This document shows, one piece after another, positions 38,106-50,600 of a DNA stretch of 64,000 nt. The notes beneath the pieces are model-generated. The model did not search any database and was not told where the DNA came from. It saw nothing but the letters and a program-made list of their open reading frames with translations. The translations under genes and the position numbers were made by a program. The first letter of the stretch is position 1. Each line of letters opens with the position of its first letter. The DNA is from Epiperipatus broadwayi (lineage: Eukaryota; Onychophora; Udeonychophora; Euonychophora; Peripatidae), in contig JAQFVV010000042.1 in the NCBI GenBank assembly GCA_028023455.1, positions 6,965,922 to 7,029,921 of the forward strand. Direction: 5' to 3'.

Positions 38106-38664
38106 TTGCATATATGTCTGTAGTAATATTTTCTTTCTCACCTTGTAACTAAATTTATTGTAAATTTCCCAGCAGAAATATTTATGAGTTCCAAGACAGT
38201 TTTTAATTTTATGATCGATTTTCATGATGATTCATTTGCATATTACTAGATTTTTGTAAATCTTTTTACATAGCTTCACCTGCAAGAGATAGCTTTTTAT
38301 ATCTATATGTTAACTGCACATACATCCTGGGAAATGGGCTAGAATTGATTAAAATGCTCTTTCGTTATCATTTATCAATACCTTCAGCCAACAATTATTC
38401 TGATCTGCCATTTTGTAGTTGGTTCTAATATCTATCTTTTCAATTGTTTAACATCTGAAAGTTTATTTCATTTATTTGCAACTGATTATCTATTGTAACT
38501 TTTAAGAAGATTTTGATCTGTTTATAAATTTTTTGTTTCATTGAAATGTTTTTAGAATAACATTTTATGTTTTTTGGGGGGATTTACTTCTATTTGCAGT
38601 AAACAATATTCGAATTTGTTAATTAGGGTTAATTAGTTTTATTCAGAAATAAAAAAATCAATGT

Positions 38665-38750
38665 GTTTTTCTTTACATATATACAGTATAATTATGTATA
38701 ATAAAAATTTTTCTTTACATATATACAGTATAATTATGTATAATAAAAAT
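38665..38750. repeat. Tandem duplication, about 42-bp unit
   Basis: The block tttctttacatatatacag, then tataattatgtataataaaaat, occurs twice in a row with no visible internal difference. Confidence 0.9.
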
Positions 38751-38804
38751 ATAACATTTAAATACAAGTATATTGTCTGTTTTAAACTTAAAAGTAATTA
38801 GAAG

Positions 38805-38990
38805 GGATTTGAACTCAGATTTCAAGCTTCATACAGTTATCCACTCCATCTTATACAAACGATATATATGTCTACATACATGTAAAAAAAAATAAGTGAT
38901 CCATTTTTTTCACATGTATGTAGTCATATGTATCGGTCATATAAGATGGAGTGGATAGCTGTAGGGAGAATGAAAGTCTGAGTTCAATCA
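38805..38990. mobile_element. Small foldback of family 2 tRNA-like heads
   Basis: Two inverted copies of about 80 bp (38805-38885 and 38910-38990) match the B-box end of family 2. The right copy reads ataagatggagtggatagctg, then gaaagtctgagttcaa, which resembles the D-arm to T-arm part of a tRNA (A-box-like agtgga, B-box-like gttcaa). The hammerhead part of the family is absent. Confidence 0.65.
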
Positions 38991-39117
38991 AATTTTAATT
39001 AAATTGCATGAAAAAATGCAAATCAAAGCTTTTTTAAACACATATTTATATTCACAAATATGAAAATTAGTTAATTAAAGAAAAATTAAAAAAAAATATT
39101 GTTAGTACAATTCATGT

Positions 39118-39290
39118 ATATCCATATTAAAACAGGCAAAACTTAGTAATCAATGGATGCCAGAAGGCTTGTGCATAAAATCCCCATCTAGTGCCTATTC
39201 ATCCAATATCCCAACACTAGTTTCTGGCTTGTGGCCTTCGTCAGTGAGGTGGTGCTTATGTGATGTTTATTGGCTTATGTCCATATTATT
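39118..39290 (-). mobile_element. Truncated hammerhead family 1 copy
   Basis: The sequence from agtaatcaatggatgccag to ctggcttgtggcc matches one arm of the 4.3-kb element. It is followed by cttatgtgatgttta (39251-39265), the reversed head of the family. The second arm is missing apart from this head, so most of the element has been deleted. Confidence 0.75.
39205..39250 (-). ncRNA. Hammerhead motif, family 1, inactive copy
   Basis: On the minus strand the core is ctgacga (39238-39244; position 7 tolerates change), followed by the usual stem II loop cacaa and gaaac. The cleavage triplet reads gtg instead of gtc. A G at the cleavage position is not tolerated by hammerheads. Confidence 0.65.
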
Positions 39291-39742
39291 AATGCAGTAT
39301 AAGATATAAATGTTTCCTATACATCAAGAAATGCATGCTTACAAGTAACAATAAATATTTCTCAACTGCAATATTTCTCAACTGCAATCAAAGCTATACT
39401 ATGTAGAACTAGAAAATGTAATGATTATAAAAAATAGTTAGGCATTTACTCTACCATAAGTGAACTTATAAAACAACTAATTATCTTATATATATTTTGA
39501 TTCCATAAATTTTGCAGCTTACATATAGGTTCAGTACACCACACAAAGATTTCATTACAAATGATTATTGTTGTTTCATTTCTGGCTTGTATATGTAAAT
39601 TGTTATTACAAGAAGATTCTGTTTTTAAGCACAAAACTAATTATCTCAAATTCTTTTAAATTGGTTAATCCCTGTTTGTGAAATCCAATGCAATATATAT
39701 TCTTGCATAAACATAAACCAATGTCTACTTATTGCCATAAAG

Positions 39743-39876
39743 TATTTAAAGATTTTTCAATAGTTGAAAAGCCAGCTGGAATTGAAGTTATTGATTGGAG
39801 AATTAAAAGAAATGCGCAACCACCAAGTGATATATTCATTATGAACAAACTTTGTAGTTTAATATTATCACTAAAA
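39743..39876 (+). CDS. Candidate coding exon, unknown protein
   Basis: After an AG (39741-39742) two bases and 44 open codons lead to a good donor (CTAAAA|GTATGTG). The peptide is FKDFSIVEKPAGIEVIDWRI followed by KRNAQPPSDI and FIMNKLCSLILSLK. The mix of charged, proline and aromatic residues looks like real protein in a region where random frames give only K, N, I, F and L. The pyrimidine tract before the acceptor is weak. Its start phase fits the exon at 31875 and its end phase fits the exon at 60456. I cannot name the family. It is not part of any repeat I found. Confidence 0.55.
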
Positions 39877-40194
39877 GTATGTGTTGACCTTCAAATAATT
39901 CTTGGATAGAAAAACACTTTTGAATCAGTTTGTGAAAATAGCCTTTTCCATATATTTATACCATCTACTGAAGTATTCACCTTCAGATTATTTTGAACTG
40001 GAAATGTAAATTAAATGTTACTATAATTCATTATATAAGAAAGGTCTGACAGTTATTTTTTGATAAACACTAACTACTATTAATCTATTGTGAATGCATT
40101 TATGAATATATATCTACTGATAAACTACAATAAAAAAAATGGAAAAAAATGGCCTAAATTATGCAATTGAAGCCTAGACTGATATTATTGATTG

Positions 40195-40890
40195 TCCCAA
40201 ATTTACAACTCGACCAAACTAACCAAAAAAAACAACAACTGTAAACCACAACCAATGGTTTCACTGCTACAAGCAGACTTCTCAAGTATAAAGAACTACA
40301 GAATAACATATTTAAATTAAACATTATCACAATTCCACTTACAACCCATAAACCCTTAATATTAAAAGAATTTTTAAATAAGTTAATTGTTTCAGAATCA
40401 TAAATTTTTAATAATAAAGATTCTTTAATTCTTTTTATTAATTTCTCTCAAAGAAGAACTTTAGCTTCATTAAAATTAATAGTGAGACCTATATTTTTTC
40501 ATGGATATATAAAGCAAAACTAAGATATTTATTTCTAACTCTACTTTTATTCTTTCATTTAAGCTCAAACTATTGTGACCTATAAAAAAAAAGATATAGG
40601 CCACACTATTAATTTTGATGAAGCTAAGGTTGTCTTCTTTGACAGAAATGAAATAAAAAGAATTAATGAATCTTTATTATTAAAAATGTATTATTCTGAA
40701 GCAATTAACTTATTTAAGTTCTTTTAATATTAAGAGTGTTCAGGAGTAAGTGGAATTGTGGGTAATATTTAGTTAAAATAAGTTATTTTGTAGTTCTTTA
40801 TACTTGAGAAATCTGCTTGTAGTAGTGAAACCATTGGTTGTGCTTTAGAGTTTATTTTTTCACTAATCTGGTTGAGTTGTGAATTATCAA
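40195..40890. mobile_element. Foldback element, third family
   Basis: Two arms of about 300 bp (40195-40500 and 40588-40890) are inverted copies. Shared blocks include caaccaatggtttcactgct, gaagcagattt-type sequence, acttgagaa, tctttaattctttttatt and gcttcattaaaattaat. The spacer is about 90 bp. A short stretch in each arm (acttgagaagtctgc then gcagtgaaac) resembles a hammerhead in layout but lacks the core. No other copy is in the window. Confidence 0.75.
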
Positions 40891-41356
40891 TTTTGATTAA
40901 TTATTAACTAGTTTAGCCTTTAATGTTTATATATATATAAAGTTAATCCTTTAAAACATCGACTAAAATCTCAGATAAGATAATTAGTGCTTTATATTTT
41001 TAAATTACAATTGTCTCAAAAATTTTCCATATCAATGTTTATTTATGATGATGAAAAATGTTACAGCTGTTTATTCTTAAAGGTCTATTTAATTTTGCCA
41101 TTATTAAAGTCTTAAATAGTAATCTATAGTTAAACTATCTGCATTAATATTAGTGTTTGGGTTATTACAATATCTTGTAATTTTCAGATAATTTTTATTT
41201 TCAATTAAATTTATATTTTTATTTAAAATAGAAATTCATATAAAACTATAATACTTGCCAAAACAACAAAGTTTTACCAAAATTCTTACACATCCAAGGT
41301 TTCATTTATTAACAATAGATCTTCCCAATTGAAATTCAACTAAACATACAACTTAT

Positions 41357-41710
41357 TGTAATGGTAAGATTTATACATTCGTGCAACAAAATCCAGAGCA
41401 TCGGTGAAACACACTAAAGCTGACTGAATTGAGGTAGTGAGATCCAGAGTTTGACCAACATTCAATCTGCTAACCCTTACTCCATGATTCAATACCCTAT
41501 GAATGACATTTCCTAAGTTACACATGAGTTTTAAGGGTGAAGGAAGAGACTCTGGGAATAATAACTAAATTACCTAACTGCACACATATATGGCTAAGTG
41601 AACTAACAATATATTAATAATTGAGTGGTATTTATATATAAAATGATGTACAAATAAATCAGTATAGAGCTGGATATGAATTGGTTCATAATTAATAAAA
41701 TAAAAACAAT
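41357..41710 (-). repeat. LTR-like repeat copy A (3' side of the gag element)
   Basis: It matches 45482-45850 over most of its length in the same orientation. Shared blocks include aacacactaaagctgac, ctatgaatgacatttcctaa and gctaagtgaactaacaa. On the minus strand it ends ccattaca, like many gypsy LTRs that end in TACA. With copy B it brackets the gag region. Confidence 0.7.
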
Positions 41711-42004
41711 AATCACATAATTTGTCTGTATACATTGAATGAGCATTTCAAAGGGATGGATTTGGGCTCTCAAGTTTAATCCATTCATGATACAATAAGA
41801 CTACTCCCCCACCCCTGATCATAGTCTATAATACATCAATATTGTTAAAGGAAATTGGACCCGATGGCAATATCTTGGATTAACCAGGTCATAACCAAGA
41901 AAGGATGGCCAAGGGCCATCTCTGTCCCCACTTAAGATTCAACCACACTTAGTATCTATCTCTCAGTCATCATCCTTTGACCATTGGCTAAAATCATTTG
42001 CATA

Positions 42005-44009
42005 GATCAGACGGGTACCCCTATGGTATCAATTTCAACCTGAACCACAATACATGGCCCAATTTGAGCTTCATTCCCAACCTCTTTGGCTTCTACTATA
42101 GTGGACATAGGTTCCTTTACCTTGTGTTCATTATAGCAGCAATGGGACTTTAGAATGAGGAACAATCTAACAGGGTCCCCTTAAGTTTAATAGCTGTCCT
42201 CTTACATAAGGCCATTTTACTCTCATTTGGCTCAAATTTCTTTGTGCTTGCTGTTCCTTAGTAAAATGAGGGTAATCAATTGTAGTTAATAGCTCAACCA
42301 TCACTTTGATGACTTTAGTCCAACACCCAGTCATCATTTTCTACACTTGCAATGGCATATTTTGTTGCATAGCCAAAATTATTTTGGGCATCTATGAAGG
42401 TGAATGTGGTTAGGGAATGCAGTCTTGATACCTGTGTCATGAAGAACTGTGTGTTTCTCAGGAAATGAATCCAAAATTCTGCAAGACACTGTAGTTTATC
42501 CTTTTGCCTCTCTGTGCTCCAAAAATTCTTAACTAAAGCAGCTTAGTAGTCTTTGAATGTCAATGGTTTTTCTATTTGGGAGTCCCACCATGATTTGGCA
42601 TAGCCCTGTAGAGAGTGGATTGCAAGGGCTTTCTGATCAGACACTCTTACTCAGAAATGAAAGAGTTCCTGGAGGCTCCAGATGTGATTTTGGACTCTCT
42701 CCTACTTCCCCATTAAAAGTATTGACTTGTATAAATTTGGCTATTTGCATGGTAGGGTCCACTTCAGACATGTGAAGTCCGTCAAACAAAAAATTCCCTA
42801 CTGGTATTTCCATGCCTTTATAGTTGGACTCTGTTTCTCTTCTTTTCTTATCCCCAATTATGAGCTCTGGTATCTCATAGTTCACCTCACAAATAATGAC
42901 TCCTTTCTCAATCTCATTGCCAAAACCTGTGAAATCATTTAGGGTCTTGGTCTCTTTTAGTCTTGTGATTCCAATATGTTTAACACTTTATCCTTGCATA
43001 TCTGTACTTTCATTGCAGGGTTATCTATACTCTTCTTTTGAACACTCATGGTTTCTATTCTATCTGTTATCATTGGGAAACTTACATGGTCTTCATGACA
43101 GGTTCATTTCTGGACTTGTGAGAGGTTCTCTTTCAGCTCATGACAAGTTCATTTCTGGACTGTGTGAGAGGTTCTCTTTCAGCTCATATATATTGTGCAT
43201 GATTTCTCCTGGGTTTCCTGAAGTTCCTTTATGGATCTCTCCAGCACTTTCTGCTTTTGTCCCCATTGTTTTGTTTTCCATCAGTCTCACTTCTAAATTG
43301 CATTTGATTTCTTTGACTGTGTCTTTTAATGAAGCATCTTGTACCCCCACCATATCTCTGGTCACTTCATGCTCTTTCTGCAATCCTCATATCATCTTAT
43401 CTTCCTCCTCTTGGTAGGACCTCAGGTACTCACTGGACTCACTACTGCATTTGTCATACCTCTGTTGACAGTCTATTCTTAATATCCCCAGGCTTTCTTC
43501 TATCACTGTCTCTCATTTCTAACTTTTCTTCCATTCTTCAATGTCTCTCTCCCAGATGTTCTGGCATTTCTGGCATATTCTGTCAATTCTCTCAGTACAT
43601 TGCTTCTAACTTTTCTTCCAACCCCTGATCCTTTTCTTCCATCTTCTGATCACTCTCTTCTATCTTTCAATCTCTCCTCAATCTTCTTATCTCTCTCTTC
43701 CATATCTTGCTTCCTTTCCAATTGTGTCTGTTGGTTTTCTTAGCCCATTGCTTCTAGCCTTTGTAAAATTATGCTAATGACTTCTGGATTCTCCCTTATT
43801 GGAGTTATTTCTGGAATCACCATGGACAGGTCTTTAAAATACATGGGGCTTTTTACATACCCCTCCCCTGAGTAATGACCCACTCTTACTTTTCCATCAA
43901 TTTCCCCTTCCAAACTATGGTGCCCACATGGTTGATTTTCAAACAATGGTCTGGTTACTCCATTACCATCCTCTACCAATCCTTCCTCACTAAACATTTG
44001 ACAGTTCAT
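42005..44009 (-). pseudogene. Gag-like polyprotein with protease start, broken
   Basis: Minus-strand frames from 44009 include a leader (MNCQMFSEEGLVEDGNGVTR), a long charged, coiled-coil-like stretch rich in E, K and R (43740-43000), then a capsid-like core: EIPVGNFLFDGLHMSEVDPT, QIAKFIQVNTFNGEVGE (42780-42690) and KALAIHSLQGYAKSWWDSQI (42630-42570), where Y-AK-WW resembles the L-G-A--WW motif of retrotransposon gag. Near the end, GPCIVVQVEIDTIGVPV (about 42060-42010) resembles the strand before the DTG of a retroviral-type protease, but DTG is missing. Stops and shifts are scattered through it. Confidence 0.6.
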
Positions 44010-45481
44010 TGGGTGTCACAAGGCTTTCCCTTCTTTCTTCTAGACTCATATTCACTACTTCTGCATTTTCTCCAATGCTCCTTTTTCCTACTACTTCCTC
44101 TATACAGGTATCCATCAATTGCTTTTGATATTATGTTCCTATTTTTTCAATGGTGAGAAATACAGTAGTAAAAAAGATTTGTAAAATTGTTTATATGTTC
44201 CTCACCACTCTCCCCCCCAGAAATGGCTTACTCTACACACTCTTCCTCTACCAGCCTCAGCCCATTATCAAATTTACTAAATTCTTTAGTCTCTCACCTT
44301 TCTTATCTGTAGTGCTACACATATCTTTTCAATTTGTATATATGCAAAACCAAAAGAAATTTGGACTAAATTATGGTTATAACAAGGTGTACCTACCCAA
44401 CATTTTACATACATACTTAATAAAATTTACATAATAAAATTTTATGAAAATGAAATCTTATCTAAAGTTCCTATTTCCTTACTTTTCTAAGCTGCATTTG
44501 TTTCTAAAGAAAACTTAAAGATTCATCATTATATTTATTATTATTATGTGAGTTTTACTTTTATTCGAATACCCATACATTAATCTTGTCCATTGATCTC
44601 ACCTCACTTGTTTTATTGCCTACATACAACTTAACTCCAGATAAAAAATAATTTAAAAACACTGCCCCCTTTATTTTTTTCACTTCTTTTCCCCACTCCT
44701 GAAGACAATTTTTTTTTATAAGGGCGACTCATAGAATCATCCCCAGGCATTAGTCATTAATGAGCAAGCAAAGTTACACATGTACATTCTACATTAAAAT
44801 TAATATTTGCTATCAGACCAGTTTAAGTAAAATTACCACAAATTTCACATCAATTGCCTTATGTGCATATATTAACTCTGTGTCAACAAAAGAACAAATC
44901 TTTGAAGTTTCAGGTATATGCCAAAAAAAGAAAAAAAATTACATATATATAGCAGAAAACAAAATCTTGTATCCATATACTATATCTTATAAATGTAAAG
45001 TATGATGCACATAATTTATATTTTCAAACAAGTGAGAGAATTTTTTTTTATTACATATGATTTATCCTGTGCATACTTTAATAGAAACTAGAAATTAAAT
45101 ATATATATATTGTTACTGACATAGGGCATGGAGAAATTAACTAATTCAGGGTTATGTGGAAAACAATTCACAATCCAGGACAAATTTTATTCGTATAACA
45201 CATAGGGAAAAAATATTACATATATACCTATCAGGGTCAGGTAAATAAGTATCAGCCCGACATTGTTCCAGAATCTGGGGGGAAAATATTTTATATGTCT
45301 TATCAGTTCAGCATCATGGAAAGTAATTGATATGCCTCATGATTGAGCATCCAGAATCTGGGAAAAAATATTTATTCATATTTTTGCACCAATCATGCTG
45401 TGCAGTCATGATTTATTCAGGGTTGTGTAAATAAGTGTTGGGTCCCATGTTGCATGCCAGAATCCAAAAAAAAACAACCTA

Positions 45482-46105
45482 TGTAATGGTAAGAGTTGTA
45501 TATTCACAAAAATCCAGAGCATCAGAGAAACACACTAAAGCTGACCAAATCGAGGTAGTGAGTCCCAGAGTTCGACCAACAATCAATCCACTTACCTTTA
45601 TTTCATGATTTAATTCCCTATGAATGACATTTCCTAAGTTACACATGAATTTTGATTTAATTGTGGGCTGGCAGTAGCAAAGGGTGGAGCAAGATACTCA
45701 AGAAATAATAACTAAATTATCAATAAATTAGCTATATGCACACATATATAGCTAAGTGAACTAACAATATTTTAATAATTAAGTCTAATAGAGTGGTATT
45801 TGTATATAAAATGATATACAAATAAATCAGTGTGGAGTTTGATATGATTTGGTTTATGAGCAATAAAGAAATAGAAATGAGTTATATTTTAAATAATAAT
45901 TTAATTAATAAAATAAAATAAATCATATTACGCTGCTCATAGTGGTTACATAGTTAATGAGTTACATATTCTCCCATTATATATATTTAATAAAATGATG
46001 TGCAGTATTCATGTTTATGTCTATATTAATATGCCAAATCCCAGCTACTTTGTAGTTTACCAAATCACATGGAACATATTAACCAAAGTTACAACTAAAC
46101 ATACA
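45482..46105 (-). repeat. LTR-like repeat copy B (5' side of the gag element)
   Basis: It is collinear with copy A up to about 45850 and then continues, sharing gggatttggcatatt-atatagacataa (minus strand, near 46040) with copy C at 50.6 kb. Its outer end is unclear; weak matches to copy C continue to about 46400. Confidence 0.6.
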
Positions 46106-47102
46106 GCACTTCTATGGCATCTGTCTATGTATACAAATTTAAGGGGTTAGCATATAACCAGGCTCAAAGATATGCAGGTTAGCATGATAATTTAGATTAG
46201 AGTTCAGCTTCATGCTGTATAATCATTTAACATAAAGGAGAGAGAACTGATTTACTCTAGGTCTACTTATATACACCATGACACATTAAAATATTAATAA
46301 AAATAATTATAATGCGAGTTATTATTCACAGGCTTCAGCATTGAATGCTCAATGCTCTGGGACCAAATGACTTGCTATGAATATAAGAACATTTGAAGTT
46401 CAGCGAGTCAGATAAGCTTTTAATAAACAATCCGAACCTTATGTTGCTTTACCGAAACTAAATGGACAAGCACTATCTACATCAGTGACTCAATAGAAAA
46501 CATGAAGCAAGCAGTTAATATACAGTATGTACTTGGTAAGAGCATATTCACAACATATACATATATCAAATAAGATTCATTTAACTAAATTAATGTGCCC
46601 TAAAATAGATAGTCTTTATTTGCTTATCAATATAACCCAGTTTTTAAGACTAATATATTAATCATACTATGTTTAGGGGCTAAATATATCAATAACCCAG
46701 CTTAAGCTACCACTTGCATCTTTAATATATAATATAATCTAAGGAGGAGAAAGCATATTTGATGGGCAATTAATGATAACCTATTATAAATATGCTTTAA
46801 TAATATCCTTGTGGCTAGCTTCTATGATATACATATTACATATGTAGAAAGTTATAATTCATAACTATAGCTAAGCAAACCACAAAGTTATCTAGGATAC
46901 AACTGATTACTACTATATTAATAAATAATAATTAATCTATCTAAACAATAAGGTCTTAAAACAGTGAGTTGGGGATAATGATTCAAATATTTAATATTTA
47001 TTAAAATGAAGATATGAAAATATCTTGGCAAATAAATAGAATAAAATTATATATGTAAACAAGACATTTATTTTATATAGCGTGATGTTTTTATAAACTG
47101 TA

Positions 47103-47706
47103 ATACCAATAAGCTAATGCACACGTGCTTTATAGATGTCACTATATAAATGAATACTCCCACTTTTTCAAACACAAGATAAACTTTTTGGGAAAAGATA
47201 GAATGAATCAATCTATCTTTTCGATCCAAACGTATATGTATGAGCAAATCTTAAGTGTTTGAAAATGAGGACGTGAAGTTGTTAATTGATCACTTTAAAT
47301 TACTTTTTTACTACATGAATGAATGACGCTTGTGAAATTTCTAGAAATTATGATACGTTATTCTTATTAAATTAAACATATGTAAACAAGACATTTATTT
47401 TATATAGCACGATGTTTGTCTTGTTTACATATGTTTAATTTAATAAGAATGACATATCGTAAATTCTAGTAATTTCACAAGCGACATTCATTCATGTAGT
47501 AAAAAAGTAATTTAAAGTGATCAATTAACAACTTCACGCTCTCATTTTCAAACACTTAAGATTTGCCCATACATATACGTTTGGGTTGAAAAGATAGATG
47601 GATTCATTCTATCTTTTCCCAAAAACTTTATCTTGTGTTTGAGAAGTGGGAGTATTCATTTATATAGTGACATCTACAAAGCGCATGTGTATTAGCTTAT
47701 TGGTAT
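47103..47706. repeat. 604-bp near-perfect palindrome
   Basis: Arms 47103-47393 and 47417-47706 are inverted copies with around one difference per ten to twenty bases. The 23-bp spacer (tttattttatatagcacgat onward) also occurs, with its left neighbour, at 47062-47088 in direct orientation. The arms include caaacacttaagatttgc and a small inner palindrome around gaaaagatagat. The arms differ, so a simple assembly fold-back is unlikely. A diverged single copy of the arm lies at 55856-56160. Confidence 0.85.
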
Positions 47707-48149
47707 ATAATTGAGTTACATACATAATAAAATGTTTTCCATCTTTAGATTTGTTTTTCTAAAAAAGGGTGACTTCATAAAATTTAATCCTTCTCACTGT
47801 ATATTGACCTAATTAAAATTTTAGGATTGCTCCAGCCATCTTTGATTCACTTGACTCTTAACTTAACTACTTCTTCAGCATCCAGAATTAACTGATTCTT
47901 AAAAAAAGGATTTTATAAATTGGTAATGATGATAATCATGGGCTAGAAAAGACAATTCCCTTGCTTTCTAGACCCCGCGATAGTCTACCAGATGTGGAGA
48001 GAAATGAACTAGAAGCCGATGCCAGCTAAAGAGACCTTCAAGATAAAACCAACTTGCTAGAGCAGAGAAACTTAAAGTGGTAAAAATTCTCCATCCATCT
48101 CAACTTAACTTCTAAACTAAACTATAATAATAATTTCAAATATTACTTT

Positions 48150-50600
48150 TAGAATAAATATTCTAAATAAAGAAAATTTTAATGTTTTAATTCAATTAAC
48201 ATTATTCTTTCCTGCATATATTGAAACGATAACTTTCCAAGCCCCTATCGTTTCACCATCAAACCTAATGACACTCTCATCTGTGCTAAGTTCGAACCTA
48301 TTTAAATGTTAATAAATATAAAATTCGTTCATGTCTGTATAAACAGTATTATATATTTGCATGCGAACCAACGCTATAATTAGATAGGATTAGTAAAATT
48401 ATAGCGTACTAAAGTTATTTAATATTTCTAAAAATGTTTATTATATTATTTAAGTTAAGAGTAAATTATTAATTTTGTTGTTTAATATTGTAATTTCGTA
48501 TGTGGTTATAATCTGTGCTATATAGAAGGACATGATTTAAAATATGTAAAAGCCATTATCTAAAAATAATATTGAATATGTTTAAAAATTGTTAAAAGAT
48601 TTCTTGTTTTAAATATATTTCAGGGAAAAGTTTCTCGAAAATATATTTAAAAGCTATATCAAAATGTTTGTAAATTATTTTAATAAATATGTTAAAAATG
48701 TTTTCGTTTTAAAAAAATGTTAAAAAGTTGTTTTTAAATAGAAAGAGTTTCTATTATATGTAAGATTAAAAATAAAAGCTGGTCAAGTAATTAAAAGATT
48801 TTTGATTGTAAACAAGTGTCATTAACGACCACACCTGGAATTCGTAAAAAGTAAAACTAGTTCAAAATTTACTAATTAAAATCTCCTTAGATAAGAGTAA
48901 GTTATTTTAAAATCTAAATTGGACAATTGTTTGCAACGAAAAATCTTAATTAAAATAATAGCTTATGGAATGTTTCTAACATAAGTTATCTAAGATCTGG
49001 ATTGTAAAATTGAAAAATATTTAATTAAATTCCTGAGTTTAGTGGGTCTTGAGGCGAGAGATTCCGATAAGGAAAACATATAAATACTCTGTATTTTTTT
49101 AACAAGGGATAGACAGCCATATTGTTAGTGAGAATTGCAGCCAGTCTTCACAATTGTTAATGTTTAACATGTCCGGCTAAAAGCGGGCATCTTGTTGCTG
49201 TTACTCCGCGGGAGAACGAGGTTTCTCTCGTCGAAATGCCTAAATTACCATCATGCCGATAGAAGAGACGAGCCTAACATAACGGGAAAGATGATGCCGC
49301 CCAGTCAAACTAAACCAAACCAACAGCCAAGAATTTGCAGATAAATCATACCGGTACCGTTTTATTTTTCAAACCGCAGAGCTCTGTGTAATTCTTTATG
49401 TAAATATATCTATATAAGTTAGCTAACTTTCTTTTTAAAATAATGATAAAGCTAAATGTAATCAAAACTTAAAATCCATTTAATATTTTAAATATGTCAA
49501 TTACTATCAAAATTTAATGTGTTAATGTTTAAATAATCTGACTTATTTATATTTTCCATTCACTTCAAAGTAAATTATTTAGTTTAAAGTTATATCACTG
49601 CGGTTGTGTCTATATTTCTTTGCTTATTTTAAATGCTTATTATATTTTATATGCCAAAATTTCGAAACAGTGAGCACTTAATTTCATGTATGTTTTAAGA
49701 AGATATTATTTGAAAATCTTCGTGTAATTTGTTTATAGCATCAACTTTCTGCGCTGTTTCGAAATCCTATTTTTTTTATTATTTAAATGATTTAATATGT
49801 GAAATGTGGCTCTTTTGATCAACCAGTTAAACACTTAATCTTATAGTTTTATTTAGAATTAAATTTAGCCTTGATCATATAAGTATATTTGACATTTAAA
49901 TTCTTAAGTCCATAGAAATATACTTTCCCTCCTTAAATATTTATTATCTATAAGTAACTTAATAGATCGAACATGTCAAAGTACAGATGTAATAATATTC
50001 CCTTTAGTAGCATAGACATTTATTATCAGGCTACGCAAGAGTTGGTCCCAATTTGATAGAGCTAATATGCTATTAACTCGTATTTCATAGTATGAAATAT
50101 ACTATTCTTTGCTTGGCGGATGTGATATTATTTTATAAAATATTCTCGTTTTGCTGCTATACGTAATATACGTATCTCAAGATGGAGCCATGGCGTTGCC
50201 AGCACATCTTCTTTTATAGGGTAGAGCAGTGGCGAAGCCTGAGCCAAGGCCAGGTTAGCACGTAAGACCCCCGCCATTCCTGAACACAATGTTCCTTTCC
50301 ACGCAGCATTGCGATCGGTTACAGGGTACCGGCGTTTGTCGCAAGAACCCTGAAGTTATTTCATCCATCCGCAGAGCGACTTTTCCTATTATTGTTTACC
50401 TGTGCCATAGCGCATTGGTAAAATCTTATGCAGCCAACTCTCCCACTTTAACCTAACGCTTTCAGCATTCTGAAAATTTTCTCTCGAAAGCCATGTTCGA
50501 TCGATCATTACTTGAGCTGGTTTATGTGCTCGTTATTAAATTATATTGTATATTTTAGTAAATGAATTCATGATCAAAGTTCAATATAATTATTTATATA
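48150..50600 (+). other. Gene-free stretch with CpG-rich patches and TATA box
   Basis: No open frame longer than a few dozen codons is convincing here. Two patches (49140-49380 and 50170-50480) are much richer in G, C and CpG than the rest of the region. A TATA-like catataaatactct lies at 49077-49090, and gcagccagtctt (49138-49149) could be an initiator. This may be the promoter part of a long LTR ending at 51212 (copy C) or an unannotated gene start. Confidence 0.35.

Larger units (their letters stand above)
41357..46105 (-). mobile_element. LTR retrotransposon remnant, gag with partial protease, no pol
   Basis: Two direct repeats (copy A 41357-41710, copy B from 45482) flank a minus-strand gag-like region. 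Between the repeats there is no reverse transcriptase or integrase, and only about 300 bp separate the protease-like end from copy A, so pol has been deleted or was never there. The leader at 45115-45470 contains three to four diverged repeats of about 110 bp built on ccagaatctggg and gtaaataagt. I could not identify a primer-binding site with confidence. Confidence 0.6.

Noticed and set aside
40270-40310. Hammerhead in the third foldback family
   Set aside because: cttgagaagtctgc...gcagtgaaac has a stem and gaaac, but the ctgatga core is absent in both arms and no stem I can be drawn.
42557-44434. Plus-strand open frames across 42.5-44.4 kb as genes
   Set aside because: They are shadows of the minus-strand gag-like region, which has recognisable motifs and better composition.
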